DNA from: Vibrio echinoideorum
Lineage (GTDB): Bacteria > Pseudomonadota > Gammaproteobacteria > Enterobacterales > Vibrionaceae
Assembly: GCF_024347455.1 (NCBI RefSeq)
Contig: NZ_AP025483.1
Coordinates: forward strand, 3,348,001 to 3,412,000
Direction: 5' to 3'
DNA: 64,000 bases
The notes beneath the pieces were generated by a model that saw nothing but the letters and a program-made list of their open reading frames with translations, was not told the origin of the DNA and made no database searches. Below are positions 1 to 8,125 of this stretch, piece after piece. Within the stretch, counting starts at the first letter, position 1; each line of letters starts with the position of its first letter. Made by a program: the position numbers and the translations under genes.

Positions 1-1098
1 CTGTACTTGCTTGTTTAGGCGTTCTCTCTCACCCAATAACGTTTTGCGTTTATCAATCAGGGCTTTGTATGCGGGGTGATCTTTAGTGAAGCGCTGGCTG
101 ATGTCGCTCTCTTTAAACGTCAGTTCATTCAATTGCGCTTCAAGCTCTACCATTACCTTTAGGGTTGATTGTGCTTCTAAGCCTAAGTCGATCGATTCGT
201 TCTTTTGGCGATAATTGTTCAGTACGTCTTCATAGCCAGTTAGCTCAGATTTAATGCCCGGAAGGTGGCTTTCTAAGAACTCTAGGCTCTTCTCTGCTTC
301 TGCTGAGTTACGCTTCACGTTTTGTAAAAAGTAAATCTGGCTAATGTGGTTAAGGAGAGCAGAAATCTGCTGTTTGTTTTCACCTTCAAAACTTAGCTTC
401 AGAATACCGGTTTGCTTGCCTTGTTCAGACAAAGACAAAGAAGATTTCAACCATTCTATCGCTTGTAATCGGCTACGTTGACCAATCGAGAACTCAAAAC
501 CGTTATGCGATTCAAAACCTGCCACAAACAAGCTGTAGTCGTCGGCTGTTGCTAACTCACCCACTTTGCCTTGCAAGATAACGCGCTCATCGTCACGAAC
601 CAGTTGGTAAGTGCCCTGTTCGGCATCTAGGATCTGGATCGTGTGCCCGTAGTCGCTTGCATAGCTTGGCATGTTAAAACGGCTAACCGCAATGTGGTTG
701 ATGTCGCCAGTTAAGCGTGCAAAGCCCTTACCGACGATAGGTGCATAGTTAGGTGATGTCACCGTCGTGAGGTTAAACTTATCAACCGTTTCACCCAAGA
801 TCATACGAGATTTAATGATCTCGACTTCTGTTGTGGCAGAAGATTCTTGAGAGAACAACTCGCCCATATCTCCGACCATCGATGAAATGCCGCCAGAGCT
901 TTTTTCTTCAATTTGAATCAGGGCATCGGCTTTGTATATCGGCGTTGAAAGCAATGCAAACGCAATACCAAACACAGCAAAAACAAATGTGGTCAGCATG
1001 ATTAGCCATTTAGCGTCCAGCAGAATACCAAGCAGTTTCCCTAGATCTATCTCATCAGAGTTATCTGTGTGTGATTGCTGAGAGGGTTGTGTTGTCAT
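1..1098 (-). CDS. wzc: Wzc-type tyrosine autokinase / polysaccharide chain-length protein, N-terminal part (cut by window edge)
   Basis: The reading frame is open from an ATG at 1098 to base 1, giving 366 codons with no stop; the rest lies left of the window. An N-terminal Wzz-type domain is visible, with a membrane segment at about residues 31-52 and an IYKADALIQIEEK stretch just after it, followed by a long periplasmic region rich in charged coiled-coil sequence. In the family this is followed by a second membrane segment and a cytoplasmic BY-kinase domain with a Tyr-rich tail, which cannot be seen here. Wzc controls polymer length and opens the Wza channel through cycles of autophosphorylation that Wzb reverses. 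It is the third gene of wza-wzb-wzc. A GGAAG-like ribosome binding site lies about 10 bases upstream of the ATG. Confidence 0.9.
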   Translation of the reverse strand, partial: MTTQPSQQSHTDNSDEIDLGKLLGILLDAKWLIMLTTFVFAVFGIAFALLSTPIYKADALIQIEEKSSGGISSMVGDMGELFSQESSATTEVEIIKSRMILGETVDKFNLTTVTSPNYAPIVGKGFARLTGDINHIAVSRFNMPSYASDYGHTIQILDAEQGTYQLVRDDERVILQGKVGELATADDYSLFVAGFESHNGFEFSIGQRSRLQAIEWLKSSLSLSEQGKQTGILKLSFEGENKQQISALLNHISQIYFLQNVKRNSAEAEKSLEFLESHLPGIKSELTGYEDVLNNYRQKNESIDLGLEAQSTLKVMVELEAQLNELTFKESDISQRFTKDHPAYKALIDKRKTLLGERERLNKQVQ

Positions 1099-1265
1099 TT
1101 GTTTGCTACTTCCTAAACTAGTATTTTGAAGAGAAGCTAAATACGGCTTATTTGCTTCTCTTTTATATGATTCTATTAATGGCTATATGTCACAGCTTTA
1201 CTGGGTAAGCTTAACTGACTATATAGAAAGCTTAACGAGCTTTAGCTAACGCTTAACTTTCTTCT

Positions 1266-1706
1266 CTAAAGCTTTTTTGCCCAAGCTTGTGCCGCTTCGT
1301 CAATCAGCTTGTAAGCGTATTCAAACGCTTCACGGCTTTGACGGTGTGGATCGGGGATGTCTTTTTGGCCAATCCACTGACCAAACAGCATGGTTTTACC
1401 ACGTGCCTCTGGCGATATTTGAGTCAGCGCTTCTAAATGGCCCTTCTCCATCACCAAGATCAAGTCATACTGAGCACAAAGCTGTGGCGTCACTTGTTGA
1501 GACTGATGATTTTCAACATCGACCCCATTTTCAGCGGCAATTAAGATTGCAGTTTCATCTGCTGGCTTACCGATTAAACGACTTTTTTCGGCAGCAATAC
1601 CCGCAGAGGCCACTTCTTTATTGGGAAGCAATTTTTGTAAAACTCGCTCTCCAGTTGGGGAACGACAAATGTTGCCCACGCATACGACTAAAATTTTATT
1701 AAACAT
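1266..1706 (-). CDS. wzb: Low-molecular-weight protein tyrosine phosphatase Wzb
   Basis: The protein has 146 residues, the normal length of the family. The N-terminal phosphatase loop C(X5)R is present as CVGNICRS (Cys9, Arg15), and the general-acid Asp lies in the IPDPH motif near residue 119. The enzyme dephosphorylates the tyrosine cluster of the Wzc kinase and so keeps capsule or exopolysaccharide export cycling. It sits between wza and wzc on the minus strand, the classical arrangement. The 167-bp gap to wzc and the 113-bp gap to wza are long for this operon; the wza-wzb gap holds a terminator-like hairpin. Confidence 0.95.
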   Translation of the reverse strand: MFNKILVVCVGNICRSPTGERVLQKLLPNKEVASAGIAAEKSRLIGKPADETAILIAAENGVDVENHQSQQVTPQLCAQYDLILVMEKGHLEALTQISPEARGKTMLFGQWIGQKDIPDPHRQSREAFEYAYKLIDEAAQAWAKKL

Positions 1707-1760
1707 AATTGTCTCTAATTGTATTGGGCCTATAAGCTGGGTTTACTTTTAGATGTAAAA

Positions 1761-1803
1761 ATCAGGTTACACGTAACATGCAAAATGCAAAATGCAACCT
1801 GAT
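1761..1803 (-). terminator. Terminator-like hairpin (attenuator) between wza and wzb
   Basis: An 8-bp perfect inverted repeat (1761-1768 with 1796-1803, ATCAGGTT/AACCTGAT) encloses a smaller TTAC/GTAA dyad and three ATGCAAA-like copies. Read on the minus strand it is followed at once by a TTTTA run. It lies inside the operon, so it more likely reduces than ends transcription of wzb and wzc. Confidence 0.5.
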
Positions 1804-1819
1804 GATTAATCAGGGTTTA

Positions 1820-2953
1820 TTACCAATTACGGACGCGCAACATACCTTCGGTTAGGTCGTTGAAGCCTGAAATGGTCGGTACAAGCTGACCAATTACACG
1901 GTTCCAACGGCTGATTGGTGCTGCCGTTACGTAAACAATGTCGTAAGGTCTTAAATCAAACTCGGTACCAATGACTAAAGCTGATGCATCTTCCATATTC
2001 AGTTGATAGATGTCCGCCATGCGTTCTGATTTATCATCTGAAGTTCGGATGACAAACACACCCGTTGCATCTGCCGTCAGCTGGTTAATACCACCTACGT
2101 TGCTGAGTGCTTCGGTTAGGCTCATCCCAACGCGATCAATCTTGAGTAATTGAGGATCGTTCACCTCACCCATCACGAACACTTTTTGGTTGTCGTTACG
2201 AGGCACGTGAACAATATCACCCGCTTGCAGTAAGCGGTTTTGCGTTAGGTCACCACGTTGCATTAAACCATAAAGCGAAAGATTTTCTTCCACGCCATTG
2301 CGGGTTAATGAAACATTACGCCAATCAGCATCTTCAGATAAACCGCCAGAGCGGTTTACTGCATCCAGTAGAGTTAATGGTATATTGGTGATGGCTTGCT
2401 GGCCAGGGTTTGACACTTCACCTGTAATGTAGGTTTTCTTAGAGCGGAAAGCCGCTACGTTCACATCAACTTGAGGGCTTTCGATATACTTAGCTAAGCG
2501 AGTTGCAATATCAGCGCGAACTTCGCGTACCGTTTTGCCTGCAACCTCTACCGTACCAATGTAAGGGTAGAAGATGGTTCCATCAGCATGAACCCAGTTA
2601 CCCGCTTCTGCACTGCTACGGTAAGAACCGGCAGGAATCGTCAGTTCAGGGTGATCCCAGATCGTGATATTTAAGATATCACCGACACCCACTTGGTATT
2701 CATACTTTGCAATATCAACATCTAATGTCGGGTTAGCTTGGGAAACCGATAAAGATTCGTTTCGGTAACTCGATACTGATTGAGCTGTCAGTGGGTAAAG
2801 GTTAACCACATCAGAGATATCAGATTCTTGCTGTTCCTCTGAAGGCTGAATCACATTCTTGTTGCCAGTAGAAAGGTGAGTTCCTGGAGTAGTACACCCT
2901 GCAAGCAATGCAGGAAGGAGCGCTATAAGGAGACGATTTTTATTAATCTTCAT
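1820..2953 (-). CDS. wza: Outer-membrane polysaccharide export lipoprotein Wza
   Basis: Wza forms the octameric outer-membrane channel through which capsule or exopolysaccharide leaves the cell. The chosen start gives MKINKNRLL, a hydrophobic segment and a lipobox LAGC, so the mature protein would be a lipoprotein of about 360 residues. An in-frame ATG 14 codons upstream (2995) would put extra sequence before the signal peptide and is less likely. The polysaccharide export domain (YQVGVGDILNITIWDHPELT) is followed by SLBB-type segments (TYITGEVSNPGQQAI, VFVMGEVNDPQLL). It ends with the C-terminal amphipathic region that inserts in the outer membrane. It is the first gene of wza-wzb-wzc and lies downstream of a JUMPStart/ops element. 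Confidence 0.95.
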   Translation of the reverse strand: MKINKNRLLIALLPALLAGCTTPGTHLSTGNKNVIQPSEEQQESDISDVVNLYPLTAQSVSSYRNESLSVSQANPTLDVDIAKYEYQVGVGDILNITIWDHPELTIPAGSYRSSAEAGNWVHADGTIFYPYIGTVEVAGKTVREVRADIATRLAKYIESPQVDVNVAAFRSKKTYITGEVSNPGQQAITNIPLTLLDAVNRSGGLSEDADWRNVSLTRNGVEENLSLYGLMQRGDLTQNRLLQAGDIVHVPRNDNQKVFVMGEVNDPQLLKIDRVGMSLTEALSNVGGINQLTADATGVFVIRTSDDKSERMADIYQLNMEDASALVIGTEFDLRPYDIVYVTAAPISRWNRVIGQLVPTISGFNDLTEGMLRVRNW

Positions 2954-3106
2954 GTTAACCAAGTCATAGAAACGGAATGTGTCGTGATATCCCAAAGGAC
3001 ACCCAAAGAAGTTAGAACAAACAATTTTATCAGCTACGCAGTATTTAAGAGAGTTAAGGAGAGCTATTACCGTGATCTCGCTTCCACCTTAATATCAAAG
3101 ATAGAA

Positions 3107-3146
3107 ACGCTACCGCCCCTTGATATTCCGCGACATCACACTGCGT
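3107..3146 (-). promoter_or_regulatory. JUMPStart sequence with perfect ops element upstream of wza
   Basis: On the minus strand, 3117-3107 reads GGCGGTAGCGT, a perfect match to the ops element that recruits RfaH to paused RNA polymerase. The block upstream of it (to 3146, containing CGCAGTGTG and a TCGC) is shared with the element at 28859-28900, as expected for a JUMPStart sequence. It lies about 155 bases upstream of the wza start, in the untranslated leader. RfaH recruitment would suppress the internal hairpin at 1761-1803 and polarity in the operon. Confidence 0.8.
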
Positions 3147-3303
3147 AGTTAATCTGCCCCTATCAATATGGAATTTGAATAGGCGTATTTTGTCTAAAAC
3201 GTAGCAAAAAAATGCGCTTGCATACGGTTAGTTTAATCCGTAAGCATTATCCACAAATTGTGGTTATTATCAACCTAGTTGAATGGTTTCAAGATTAAAG
3301 TGC

Positions 3304-3452
3304 TTAAGGGTTGATGCGAGAGCCTAGAAGCGGATGAGAGTAGCGAGATGCGAATAGACGAAAAGCGAAGAACTCTTCAAATCTCGTTAATCGCATCTGT
3401 CTTTATTTCGTATCTGCCTTTATCTCGCATCAACCTTTATTTCGTATCTGCC
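3304..3452. repeat. Nested inverted repeat with 17-bp tandem units downstream of yjbH
   Basis: The 506-bp gap between wza and yjbH holds, besides the JUMPStart element, a compound repeat. A 17-bp inverted repeat with one G-T pair joins 3305-3321 to 3423-3439 (core GGTTGATGCGAGA/TCTCGCATCAACC). Inside it AGATGCGA (3346-3353) pairs with TCGCATCT (3391-3398). The right side consists of tandem 17-bp units: 3401-3417 and 3435-3451 are identical (CTTTATTTCGTATCTGC) and 3418-3434 is a variant. No coding frame is apparent. Confidence 0.7.
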
Positions 3453-3459
3453 CCAAAAT

Positions 3460-5742
3460 CTACTTAACGCTACTTGGTCTTTGGAACCAAGGTGAGCGCG
3501 CATCGGTTTGATCGAACAAGTTGTACTGCTTGTTCAGCACTTGGCCGCCGTCACGTGTGATCGGTAACCAGGTAAAGCCAGCGCGGCTTGAGCTTGGTTT
3601 CACTGTGACTAAATCAAACGGAATTGATACGTAGAAGCCTTTGGTGTAGCTGCCTTCACCGTATTCTTCGGTTGTCATGTCGGTTAAGCTGACAAACGCA
3701 CCGGCAATCACGCCGCTCTTGAACTGCTTAGAGAAGTCGACACGAGTACCGATATCACCGGCAAGGAATTTACCGACACCGACTTTCAGTAAGGTATCGC
3801 TCAAGAAGTCCCATTGTGGTGTGTAGTAACCGGTAATAAAGCCAGTCGTGCCTTTATCGATCACTTTGTACGTTCGGCTGCTGTCGTCTGGGTTGACTTG
3901 GATCTCTTGATCAAACGTGCCGAACCAGCTTTCAGGATCGCGCTGACTTATCGCGGTCATGTCTGCACCAATGGCCCAGTTTTGGTTGAATGGGCGGTAC
4001 AGGATTTCGCCACCCACACCCGCGAACATGCTCTCTAGGTAACCACCGTAGGCTTGGGTGTAGACACCGCTGCCGTAGTCTTCAAACCAAGTCAGTTGTA
4101 AGCGATCTAAACGAACCGTATCGTCAACATAAGAGCGGAACAAGGTTCTTACTCTTGGCGTTTGGTCGGTGCCGTCTGATGGGACTTCGTAATTAAACTT
4201 GTCGTAGTTATCGACTAAGTTGACATAAAGCGAGCCCGACAGTTCGACATTGTTTAACGCCCAGAACGAAGCATTGGTGTATAAACCCAAACTGTATAAG
4301 TAGAAGTTTTCAGCCGAACCGAACGATTGAGCTAGATTTGGTGAAATCGACACGTCGAATCGTTCACGTCCATCATGATAAATCACGGATTTCTTGCGTT
4401 CTAATTCGTGAGTACTTGTTGCGTCGCTGGTTTGAGCGTTAAGGTAATGATTGTTAGCCGCCGCTTTGAATGCTTGTGCATCTACCGTTGTCTCAGTGAG
4501 TTCCATCGATTTATCGTTTTCGATGATTCTATAGGTATCGATGTAACTCGGTACCGCGTTGGCGATCACGGTCGCACCGCGTTCAAGGGCGATATCTCTG
4601 TCTCGGTATTTAACCTGAGTGCCCTTTACTACAATGCTGTTATCGTCGACCAAGATTTGCGCTTGTTCATAGCCTGCGACGGTTTCAAGCTCTTCTGCAA
4701 GGGCCGCCATATCAATATCGTCAACCGTCTCGACACCGCTTGGGCGTAACTCTGCTGTTTCGGTATCTCGCCACACAGAATACATTTCATTGAAGTTAGT
4801 CGAGAGGTCAAAACCAAGGGTTAGCGTATCACCTCGCTCGTAGCTCACTTTCGCTGAGCCCCAATCGGTGAAACGGTAGACCGCGCCCACGTTCCATGGC
4901 GTATGCTGTGTCATGTCGACACCACCACGTACAACAGGGAAGTCTTGAGAGTAATCATTGCCATCGTATTCAAGCTTTAAGGTTAACGGCTTATAAGGGG
5001 TTTGGTATTCAAAACCACCATAAATCGCCGCATCACCTTTAAACCAACGCTCAAAATCGACACTGCCACCATTGCCTTTAGTATCTGAAGGGCGATCACA
5101 ATACTTGTCACTGGCTTTACACAATGGGTTGGTGAAGTTACCACTGGTGCCCATGTATCCCCAAGCCATGCCCAAGGTAAAATCAACAGGGCCAAAGCGT
5201 TTGGTAGCCGCAATAAATTCGCCATCAAACAGACCGGTGCCACCAAAGTCACGCATACCGACCGATACTTCCGGTAAATAGTACCCTTCTTCGATTAAAC
5301 GCAGTTTAAAGTCGATACCTTTATCTGTGTATTTAGTACAACCACTGAATGAGTTTTGAGAGCAATCTTGGTCCGCGCCTCCGCTATAAAGCAGGTCTTG
5401 TACTTGTGTATAACGAATGGTGGTTTCAAGCCAAGGCATCACCTGTAGGCTGACGTTATAAAAATGGTATTCATTGTTAAACGAGGCACTAAAGTTAAAC
5501 TCGCCTTCTGGTGCCATTCGGCCTGTTGGCATTTGCATTAAGCCAACACCACCAAAGTTCATTTGTGATGTTTTGTATTCGGTGTCGTCGAATGATGATT
5601 TTTCTGCTCGAATCGAAGAAGAATCAATGGCTGTTTCGGCAAAAACCGTCTCTGCAAAAACCTGTGCACTGTTCGTTATTAACAAGGCGCAGGTAACCGC
5701 TGTGCACACTGCCGATAGAGGGAATGATTTCTGTTTCAGCAT
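3460..5742 (-). CDS. yjbH: YjbH/GfcD-family outer-membrane polysaccharide export protein
   Basis: This 760-residue protein belongs to the YjbH (GfcD) family, large outer-membrane beta-barrel proteins encoded with group 4 capsule and exopolysaccharide genes. An N-terminal signal peptide ends near residue 30 (AQVFAET). It is followed by the family opening MNFGGVGLMQMPTGRMAPEGEF and alternating aromatic beta strands. The C-terminal half repeats the barrel pattern. Its ATG overlaps the TAA of yjbG by one base (TAATG), so translation is coupled. It is the last gene of yjbEFGH. The exact role in export is not established for the family; a secretion pore or assembly function is the usual proposal. 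Confidence 0.88.
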   Translation of the reverse strand: MLKQKSFPLSAVCTAVTCALLITNSAQVFAETVFAETAIDSSSIRAEKSSFDDTEYKTSQMNFGGVGLMQMPTGRMAPEGEFNFSASFNNEYHFYNVSLQVMPWLETTIRYTQVQDLLYSGGADQDCSQNSFSGCTKYTDKGIDFKLRLIEEGYYLPEVSVGMRDFGGTGLFDGEFIAATKRFGPVDFTLGMAWGYMGTSGNFTNPLCKASDKYCDRPSDTKGNGGSVDFERWFKGDAAIYGGFEYQTPYKPLTLKLEYDGNDYSQDFPVVRGGVDMTQHTPWNVGAVYRFTDWGSAKVSYERGDTLTLGFDLSTNFNEMYSVWRDTETAELRPSGVETVDDIDMAALAEELETVAGYEQAQILVDDNSIVVKGTQVKYRDRDIALERGATVIANAVPSYIDTYRIIENDKSMELTETTVDAQAFKAAANNHYLNAQTSDATSTHELERKKSVIYHDGRERFDVSISPNLAQSFGSAENFYLYSLGLYTNASFWALNNVELSGSLYVNLVDNYDKFNYEVPSDGTDQTPRVRTLFRSYVDDTVRLDRLQLTWFEDYGSGVYTQAYGGYLESMFAGVGGEILYRPFNQNWAIGADMTAISQRDPESWFGTFDQEIQVNPDDSSRTYKVIDKGTTGFITGYYTPQWDFLSDTLLKVGVGKFLAGDIGTRVDFSKQFKSGVIAGAFVSLTDMTTEEYGEGSYTKGFYVSIPFDLVTVKPSSSRAGFTWLPITRDGGQVLNKQYNLFDQTDARSPWFQRPSSVK

Positions 5743-6668
5743 TACAGGCCAACCTTATGACGTAGCAAATCGACGATATCTTGGTTCAACGTTGAGTATT
5801 CCGATGGCAAAGAGTAAAACGCCATAAATACGATGGCACCGGGTGCTAGGTAAACTGGCTGTTCGTTCCAGTAAGCGTATTGAATGGTTTGCACCACGCC
5901 ATCTGGCTGAACAACATACGCCACGCTTTTATCTGCGGATTCACCAATAAAGCCGTTCGGCAATGCATCGAGATAATCATTCAAGGTTCCATGCTCAATC
6001 AGATTCATTGTTACCGACTCTTTCATTGCCCCCATCAACTGAATTGACGTTGGTCGTTGTGGCAAGTACAGAGAAAAGGCTTGAGTTTGACTGGCTGACG
6101 GCTTGTTAGTACGAGAACTTGAAACAAGCAGTGGATTCTTATCTGATTGCGAGATAACGGCATTACGGTCTAGCTCAATAAAAACTCGATTGAGATATTG
6201 GAAAGAGGCTAATTGTTGGCGCACTAAATTTGCTTCTGGCTCTTCTACTGCGAAAGCTTCAAGCTGGTTCAGTACATTGCGCTTTTTGGCTTCGATAGAT
6301 TCGTTAGCTTCTTTAAATCTAGTAGCTGCAGTCGCTTCAGTATTGGTTTCATCAAACAGTTGAGCCGAAAGGGGGAAGTAACCAATACTGCCGCTAGCAT
6401 TTTCGTTAGAGCTAGCATTCGCGTCGTCTAACACCTGAAGCAATCGAACATTAGCTTTATATTCAAGCGTCACACCTTGAAGAGGAAGCTCGATTGTTGT
6501 TTTCACTAAAGAAGAGCCATCAGGTGTAACAAAATTAGAAGCCGCAGAAGCGGAGCTCAAAGCAAACAAAGCGCTCATCATTAACAGAGCTCTCACCGTT
6601 AATAAAGTTCTCACCAATGGCAACCGACGTCCCGTCATTTTTGATGCGTGACTCATATAATTCATCAT
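5742..6668 (-). CDS. yjbG: YjbG/GfcC-family periplasmic polysaccharide export protein
   Basis: The 308-residue product has a long N-terminal signal peptide (hydrophobic run LLTVRALLMMSALFALSSASA) and then a periplasmic domain of the GfcC type. The C-terminal region reads VYLAPGAIVFMAFYSLPSEYSTLNQDIVDLLRHKV, typical of the family's SLBB-like, D4-like segment. Such proteins accompany YjbH/GfcD and are thought to help connect periplasmic and outer-membrane parts of the export path. The gene lies 21 bases after yjbF and overlaps yjbH by one base. Two adjacent ATG codons open the frame; the first is used here. Confidence 0.85.
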   Translation of the reverse strand: MMNYMSHASKMTGRRLPLVRTLLTVRALLMMSALFALSSASAASNFVTPDGSSLVKTTIELPLQGVTLEYKANVRLLQVLDDANASSNENASGSIGYFPLSAQLFDETNTEATAATRFKEANESIEAKKRNVLNQLEAFAVEEPEANLVRQQLASFQYLNRVFIELDRNAVISQSDKNPLLVSSSRTNKPSASQTQAFSLYLPQRPTSIQLMGAMKESVTMNLIEHGTLNDYLDALPNGFIGESADKSVAYVVQPDGVVQTIQYAYWNEQPVYLAPGAIVFMAFYSLPSEYSTLNQDIVDLLRHKVGL

Positions 6669-6689
6669 TTTAGTTCATTACCCTATTCG

Positions 6690-7394
6690 TTAATTGCTTT
6701 GATAATGCTTAAGGACGGTTAGCTCAAGCCTTGTCATATCAGGGCCTAAATACTGTATGGTTTTGACCACTTTGCCTTTACTGTCGACCCAATACTTGTT
6801 GGTGATCTCTTGTTCTAACATAGGGAAGTTAATTTTTTCTTGGAATTTCTTAGTATCGAAAGACGCTAACGGTGTTTCGACCGTTTCATTTCCCGCATAC
6901 GTTCGGGTAATATTTGCTGTATAGCCAAATCGATAGTTAGGTTGCCAGTCGTAAACCGCTTGCCACTTTTGGGCACCTGGGTTCACTGACACATCAAACG
7001 CAGAAGAAGAATCGGCTGACGAGTTGTTTCCAGACGAGAACGTATTTAATGGTTGGAATGCCAAACCAGAAAGGTTTTCGTAAGGAAGCAATAGTGTTTG
7101 TACGATACGTCCATTTTCAGTGACGATCATCGCTTTGTCAGAAGACATCCACTTTAACTGTTCTGCGCCCGTTTGCGGGTTTTCACCGACGTACGCTAAA
7201 ACCATAAAGATTTTACCTTGGTCATTCACTTCTGCATAAATGCTGGAATAAGGTAAGGTTTGAATGTATTCCTTGGATAGCTCAACATCGGAGCTTCCAA
7301 AAAAAGCTTCATCAAAAGTAGAGTTAACATCTTGAAACTGCTGAGAACAACCAGCAAGAAAAAGGCCAATAGATATGATTAGAGGTTTAAGCAT
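6690..7394 (-). CDS. yjbF: YjbF/GfcB-family outer-membrane lipoprotein
   Basis: The 234-residue protein begins MLKPLIISIGLFLAGC, a lipoprotein signal with lipobox LAGC, so it should be lipid-anchored on the periplasmic side of the outer membrane. The remaining sequence matches the YjbF/GfcB type of group 4 capsule lipoproteins: an ELSKEYIQTLPYSSIYAEV opening, a YDWQPNYRFGYTANI middle and a C-terminal YWVDSKGKVVKTIQYLGPD motif. It is the second gene of the yjbEFGH operon, separated from yjbE by a terminator-like hairpin that may reduce its expression relative to yjbE. Confidence 0.88.
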   Translation of the reverse strand: MLKPLIISIGLFLAGCSQQFQDVNSTFDEAFFGSSDVELSKEYIQTLPYSSIYAEVNDQGKIFMVLAYVGENPQTGAEQLKWMSSDKAMIVTENGRIVQTLLLPYENLSGLAFQPLNTFSSGNNSSADSSSAFDVSVNPGAQKWQAVYDWQPNYRFGYTANITRTYAGNETVETPLASFDTKKFQEKINFPMLEQEITNKYWVDSKGKVVKTIQYLGPDMTRLELTVLKHYQSN

Positions 7395-7462
7395 GACGAG
7401 TTCTGCTTCCTAGCAATCTGGTTGCTGCTGTCCAATATGGAAATTAATCAATTAGGTATAAA

Positions 7463-7496
7463 AAAACCACTTTATGCTTTCACATAAAATGGTTTT
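7463..7496 (-). terminator. Intrinsic terminator / attenuator between yjbE and yjbF
   Basis: A 14-bp stem with one G-U pair (7463-7476 with 7483-7496) encloses a six-base loop. Read on the minus strand it ends in a run of six T. It follows the yjbE stop by about 35 bases and precedes yjbF by about 70. Partial termination here would give a short abundant yjbE transcript and less yjbFGH. Confidence 0.75.
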
Positions 7497-7532
7497 AAAC
7501 ATACATTAACTAAAACATGTATTACTCAAAAA

Positions 7533-7772
7533 TTATCGAGTAGTTGTTGTAGTTGTTGCACCGCTTTCGTTAGAAGCAACCGCTACAGCTGCTGCTGCCG
7601 CTACTGCTGCTGTCGCTACTGCAACTGTTGTTGCTGTGCCAGCTGCTGCTGCAGATGCACCAGTACCTGCTGCTGTGCCAGTGCTTGAACCAGCTGCCGC
7701 TGTTTCTTCTGCTGCAAATGCAGCACCTGAGAAGCTAACTGCTAATGCAGCTGCTAGAGCCATCTTTTTCAT
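7533..7772 (-). CDS. yjbE: YjbE/GfcA-like small Ala/Thr-rich secreted protein
   Basis: The protein has 79 residues from the chosen start: a signal peptide (MKKMALAAALAVSFSGAAFA) followed by a low-complexity mature part of almost only Ala, Thr, Gly, Ser and Val, ending in a Thr run and Arg. It resembles YjbE/GfcA in size, composition and position as first gene of yjbEFGH. The start at 7772 is preferred to the ATG at 7784 because a GGAAA ribosome binding site precedes it and the signal peptide then begins with MKK. Function is unknown in the family. The sequence composition makes similarity searches unreliable, so the assignment rests mostly on context. Confidence 0.75.
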   Translation of the reverse strand: MKKMALAAALAVSFSGAAFAAEETAAAGSSTGTAAGTGASAAAAGTATTVAVATAAVAAAAAVAVASNESGATTTTTTR

Positions 7773-7786
7773 AATGATTTCCATTA

Positions 7787-7802
7787 ATATAAACGTTTAT
7801 AT
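7787..7802. promoter_or_regulatory. 16-bp perfect palindrome in front of yjbE
   Basis: ATATAAACGTTTATAT is a perfect 16-bp palindrome ending 15 bases upstream of the preferred yjbE start. It could be an operator for a dimeric regulator or a hairpin in the leader RNA near the ribosome binding site. Confidence 0.5.
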
Positions 7803-7824
7803 GTAGAGAGTGATTTTCACACCC

Positions 7825-7857
7825 TCAATCAGTTGCTCAGCTTAAACAACTGATTGA
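7825..7857. promoter_or_regulatory. 11-bp inverted repeat upstream of yjbE
   Basis: TCAATCAGTTG (7825-7835) and CAACTGATTGA (7847-7857) form a perfect inverted repeat with an 11-base spacer. It lies in the 353-bp gap (7773-8125) between yjbE and cysN. The rest of that gap contains the cysN terminator and an imperfect direct repeat (AAGCTTAGAAGA near 8021, AAGCCTAGAAGA near 8046), with no gene. Confidence 0.5.
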
Positions 7858-8084
7858 TCATGATAGATAATAACCACAATCAAGTAAATGAGTAAATCAT
7901 AAGCAATACCTTATAAAGCATCATTTAGGAAATAGCGTCACACAAATATGAGTGCAAAGCAGAAACCTATCCCCATGCTAATGCCTATGTAAGGCAAGGT
8001 AAGCACACAAACCGATTGTTAAGCTTAGAAGATAAACCCTCTGCCAAGCCTAGAAGACAAGCCACACCAGAGCCTTTGCCTAAA

Positions 8085-8116
8085 ACTGTAGTTCAAACTC
8101 AGTGTGCAACTACAGT
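8085..8116 (-). terminator. Intrinsic terminator of cysN
   Basis: A perfect 9-bp stem (ACTGTAGTT at 8085-8093, AACTACAGT at 8108-8116) begins 10 bases beyond the cysN stop. On the minus strand it is followed by TTTTA. The loop is 14 bases, rather large, so efficiency is uncertain. Confidence 0.55.
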
Positions 8117-8125
8117 ATTATTAGG

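Noticed and set aside
1277..1702. Open frame on the plus strand opposite wzb
   Set aside because: It is an antisense shadow of wzb with no ribosome binding site and no protein-like motifs. The same holds for the other antisense frames inside mutM, coaBC, rph, yjbH and the core genes.
2876..3148. Plus-strand frame over the wza start and leader
   Set aside because: It runs through the JUMPStart element and the wza signal peptide in antisense and has no recognisable domain.
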